A stretch of DNA of 7,341 nt from CAZRKC01 sp964600665. GTDB lineage: Bacteria; Bacillota; SLNR01. The notes beneath the pieces were generated by a model, which saw only the letters and a program-made list of their open reading frames with translations, was not told the DNA's origin and did not search any database. The DNA is taken from assembly GCA_964600665.1 (NCBI GenBank), contig CAZRKC010000058.1, forward strand, positions 1-7,341. The letters run 5' to 3'. Below, piece by piece: positions 5,786-7,341 of this stretch. Position 1 is the first letter of the stretch, and each line of letters begins with the position of its first letter. The translations under genes were made by a program, and so were the position numbers.

Positions 5786-6637
5786 ATGTCCCAGTTGATT
5801 CACATGGATACTGAAATTGTTACGAAGTTATCATCGTCCATCAAGCAGTGTGCGAATACCTTTGATGATAAAACAAGATCGATCAAAACCATCATGGAGT
5901 CTGCCTCATGGGAAGGCGGTTCACGAGATGATTTTGTTTACCGGGTCAATGAAGTTCTTACAAGAGTCTCCAGCCTGAACCTTGAAGCAGAAAGTCTGAG
6001 CTTGCAAGTACAGCAAGAAGTCGCACAATGGATGGAAGTTGATCACAGAGGATCTGAAAACATTGCTTCCATAAAAACTGTCGCTGTTGGAATTGGTACT
6101 GCAGTGTCCTCAAGTTTTTCTGGGTTTTGGAAGTCAATCACCCGCCCATATCAGGAAATTCAGTTTTCAAAATGGTGGAATGGATTATCTCAGGATGACA
6201 GAATTGCTTATTTAGAGGAGGAACAAACCAGGATCGCAGATACCTTAGGGATTGATCACATACCATTGGAAATCATTGATTTGGAGGATCCATCGTATGG
6301 GGATTATCAGGGAGCTTATAACCCTGAAGATGGCAAGATGTACCTTGATGTCGATAATATTCAATCCGATAATCCGTGGGAGTTAATTAACACAATGGCT
6401 CATGAAATGCGCCACAGGAAACAGCATGAAGCCGTTGAATACTACCAAAAAACGGGTCAACTTCCAGAAGGGATCAGCCAATCCGATGTAGATACCTGGC
6501 AATACGAAATAGAAAACTATATCCCGCATAATGAAGACTTTGAGGCTTACCGATCCCAAGCAATAGAAGTTGATGCTCGAAGCTATGGTGATGAATATGT
6601 AGAATCAGTTTTCGACAATAAACCTTGGAATGACTGA
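5786..6637 (+). CDS. WXG100-domain protein with C-terminal zincin-type metallopeptidase domain (putative type VII-like effector)
   Basis: A 283-residue protein with the same plan as the CHAP protein: an N-terminal WXG100 domain joined to a hydrolase. Residues 6-90 form the helical hairpin with W42-E-G44 at the turn; MDT, SIKT, ESA-W and R-x-x-F are shared with the protein at 99. A Gly/Ser/Ala-rich hydrophobic stretch (about 96-113) follows. The C-terminal part, about 135-283, carries HEMRH at 206-210, a good HExxH zinc site with E207 as catalytic base. A downstream YRSQAIEVDARSYG segment (255-268) probably supplies the third ligand, E261 or D263. The lead-in AYNPEDGKMYLDVDNI is typical of small zincin-like domains in polymorphic toxins, where the metallopeptidase domain follows a trafficking domain. 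There is no Sec signal. GGGAG at 5773-5777 lies 8 bases before the ATG. The substrate is unknown; self-processing or a housekeeping protease role cannot be excluded. Confidence 0.85.
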   Translation: MSQLIHMDTEIVTKLSSSIKQCANTFDDKTRSIKTIMESASWEGGSRDDFVYRVNEVLTRVSSLNLEAESLSLQVQQEVAQWMEVDHRGSENIASIKTVAVGIGTAVSSSFSGFWKSITRPYQEIQFSKWWNGLSQDDRIAYLEEEQTRIADTLGIDHIPLEIIDLEDPSYGDYQGAYNPEDGKMYLDVDNIQSDNPWELINTMAHEMRHRKQHEAVEYYQKTGQLPEGISQSDVDTWQYEIENYIPHNEDFEAYRSQAIEVDARSYGDEYVESVFDNKPWND

Positions 6638-6665
6638 GTAAGCCTATATAAACAAGGAGGACAGG

Positions 6666-7022
6666 ATGAGCTTCACAAAAGAATCCTTACAAACGCTGCT
6701 AATGAAGCGTTGGGGTTATTCGGGCCACAGTGCATCCCAAACTGCTGAAAAACTCCTCAATATGGATCCAGAACTTCAAATCGAGTTGAAAAACTTCTTA
6801 CAGACAAATGATTATTCTGACAATTACAAATTATTTGGGATGACATTCACTGATATTGCCAATGCTTACCCCTTTAAGCCGCCGGCGGTTTTCCTGTTCT
6901 TTGATTGGGCAAGGCGGGATCCGGTAAATGCGTTGGATGCGTTGGTAGAGGAATATCGGAAACCCCTGCCCAAATCTTTTGATACACAAGCATTGAAGGC
7001 CTTTTTATCTAAAGAAGAATAG
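6666..7022 (+). CDS. Uncharacterised 118-residue protein, candidate immunity protein or chaperone for the metallopeptidase effector
   Basis: I do not recognise the family. The protein is soluble and largely helical in appearance, with no signal peptide or membrane helix. Visible landmarks are an N-terminal helix pair with WGYSGHSASQTAEKLL (about 16-31), a middle FGMTFTDIANAYPFKPPAVF segment (about 57-76) and a conserved-looking FFDWARRDPVNALDALVEEY stretch (78-97). It begins 28 bases after the metallopeptidase gene with a very strong AAGGAGG at 6654-6660, 5 bases before the ATG, so it is probably translated at a high rate from the same transcript. In polymorphic toxin loci a small gene directly 3' of the toxin is usually the immunity gene; in type VII loci it may instead be a chaperone. 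It occupies the same position relative to its effector as the 268-residue gene does in the first operon, though the two proteins show no obvious similarity. The role is inference. Confidence 0.7.
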   Translation: MSFTKESLQTLLMKRWGYSGHSASQTAEKLLNMDPELQIELKNFLQTNDYSDNYKLFGMTFTDIANAYPFKPPAVFLFFDWARRDPVNALDALVEEYRKPLPKSFDTQALKAFLSKEE

Positions 7023-7057
7023 TTTTTGGGTAATTATTTCAGAGCACACCACCTCAG

Positions 7058-7074
7058 AAACATTTGCAATGTTT
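7058..7074. promoter_or_regulatory. 7-base inverted repeat upstream of kinase 3
   Basis: AAACATT at 7058-7064 and AATGTTT at 7068-7074 are perfect inverted arms around TGC. The bases after it (GGAAGCATTTTAG) contain only a 4-T run, so it is a poor terminator for the gene ending at 7022. Its place in the 84-base gap before kinase 3 also allows an operator role. TTGCAA at 7064-7069 could be read as a -35 element, but no good -10 follows at proper spacing. Confidence 0.35.
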
Positions 7075-7106
7075 GGAAGCATTTTAGATATGAAAAAGTG
7101 AAAACC

Positions 7107-7341
7107 ATGCAAAACTACGTCGGACAACAAATCGATCGCTACCGCATCACCGAACGCCTCGGCATGGGCGGCATGGCAGTGGTTTACAAAGCCTATGACA
7201 CCCGGCTGGAACGCGATGTTGCGCTTAAACTGATCCGCACAGAATCCATCCCCCAGGACCAGCACGAGCGCTTATTCAAGCGCTTTGAACGTGAAGCCAA
7301 GGCCCAGGCACGGTTCTCTCATCGCAACATTGTCCCCGTTC
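7107..7341 (+). CDS. Ser/Thr protein kinase, N-terminal part only (kinase 3, cut by the window end)
   Basis: The first 78 codons of a third Hanks-type kinase run off the end of the window. The translated part starts MQNYVGQQIDRYRI, contains the glycine loop GMGGMAVV (19-26), the ATP-binding VALK lysine (K41), the helix-C region RFEREAKAQARF and SHRNIVPV. By hand count 59 of 78 residues match kinase 1 and 57 of 78 match kinase 2, with no gaps, so it belongs to the same paralogous set. The coding sequence is visibly richer in G and C at third codon positions than kinase 2. An in-frame GTG at 7098 is an alternative start, but alignment with the other two kinases favours ATG at 7107. No Shine-Dalgarno is visible at proper distance. 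The C-terminal sensor domain, which differs between the other two kinases, is outside the window. Confidence 0.92.
   Translation, partial: MQNYVGQQIDRYRITERLGMGGMAVVYKAYDTRLERDVALKLIRTESIPQDQHERLFKRFEREAKAQARFSHRNIVPV

Noticed and set aside
7005..7265. Minus-strand frame of 86 codons covering the gap before kinase 3
   Set aside because: Much of it is the antisense of the conserved kinase 3 start, and nothing in the translation is recognisable.
1..7341. CRISPR arrays, tRNA or rRNA genes, insertion sequences
   Set aside because: No regularly spaced repeats, no RNA gene signatures and no transposase-like protein or paired terminal repeats were seen.

Overview
The window reads as a stretch of bacterial accessory genome with all recognisable genes on the + strand. 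The Hanks-type Ser/Thr kinases share near-identical N-terminal domains but carry different C-terminal sensor modules (a formylglycine-generating-enzyme-like fold in one, a membrane segment plus SH3-like repeats in another). They sit beside proteins with N-terminal WXG100 domains. This combination, with moderate GC, resembles Chloroflexota of the class Anaerolineae. That assignment comes from general familiarity with such proteins, not from a marker gene, and should be treated as tentative.

Layout: bases 1-98 are a non-coding leader with an 11-base direct repeat. Bases 99-3791 are a tight three-gene operon: a WXG100 protein with a C-terminal CHAP (amidase/peptidase) domain, a 268-residue protein that may be an EspG-like substrate chaperone, and kinase 1 (kinase plus a catalytically dead FGE-like domain). 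After an 83-base gap with small palindromes comes kinase 2 (3875-5728), with one membrane segment and two Cys-containing SH3-like repeats outside the membrane. A 57-base gap with two overlapping inverted repeats leads to a WXG100 protein with a zincin-type metallopeptidase domain (5786-6637). A 118-residue protein of unknown function follows (6666-7022). After another 84-base gap, the 5' end of a third kinase runs off the window at 7341.

The genes fall into a repeated order: WXG100-fused effector, small accessory protein, Ser/Thr kinase. It occurs once as CHAP / 268-residue protein / kinase 1 and again as metallopeptidase / 118-residue protein / kinase 3, with kinase 2 between the two sets. 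I infer a multi-cassette, kinase-associated type VII-like effector locus. The accessory proteins would act as chaperones or immunity proteins, and the kinases would sense envelope or cytoplasmic signals and control production or export. No secretion ATPase or membrane channel gene lies in the window, so export is inferred only from the WXG100 domains.
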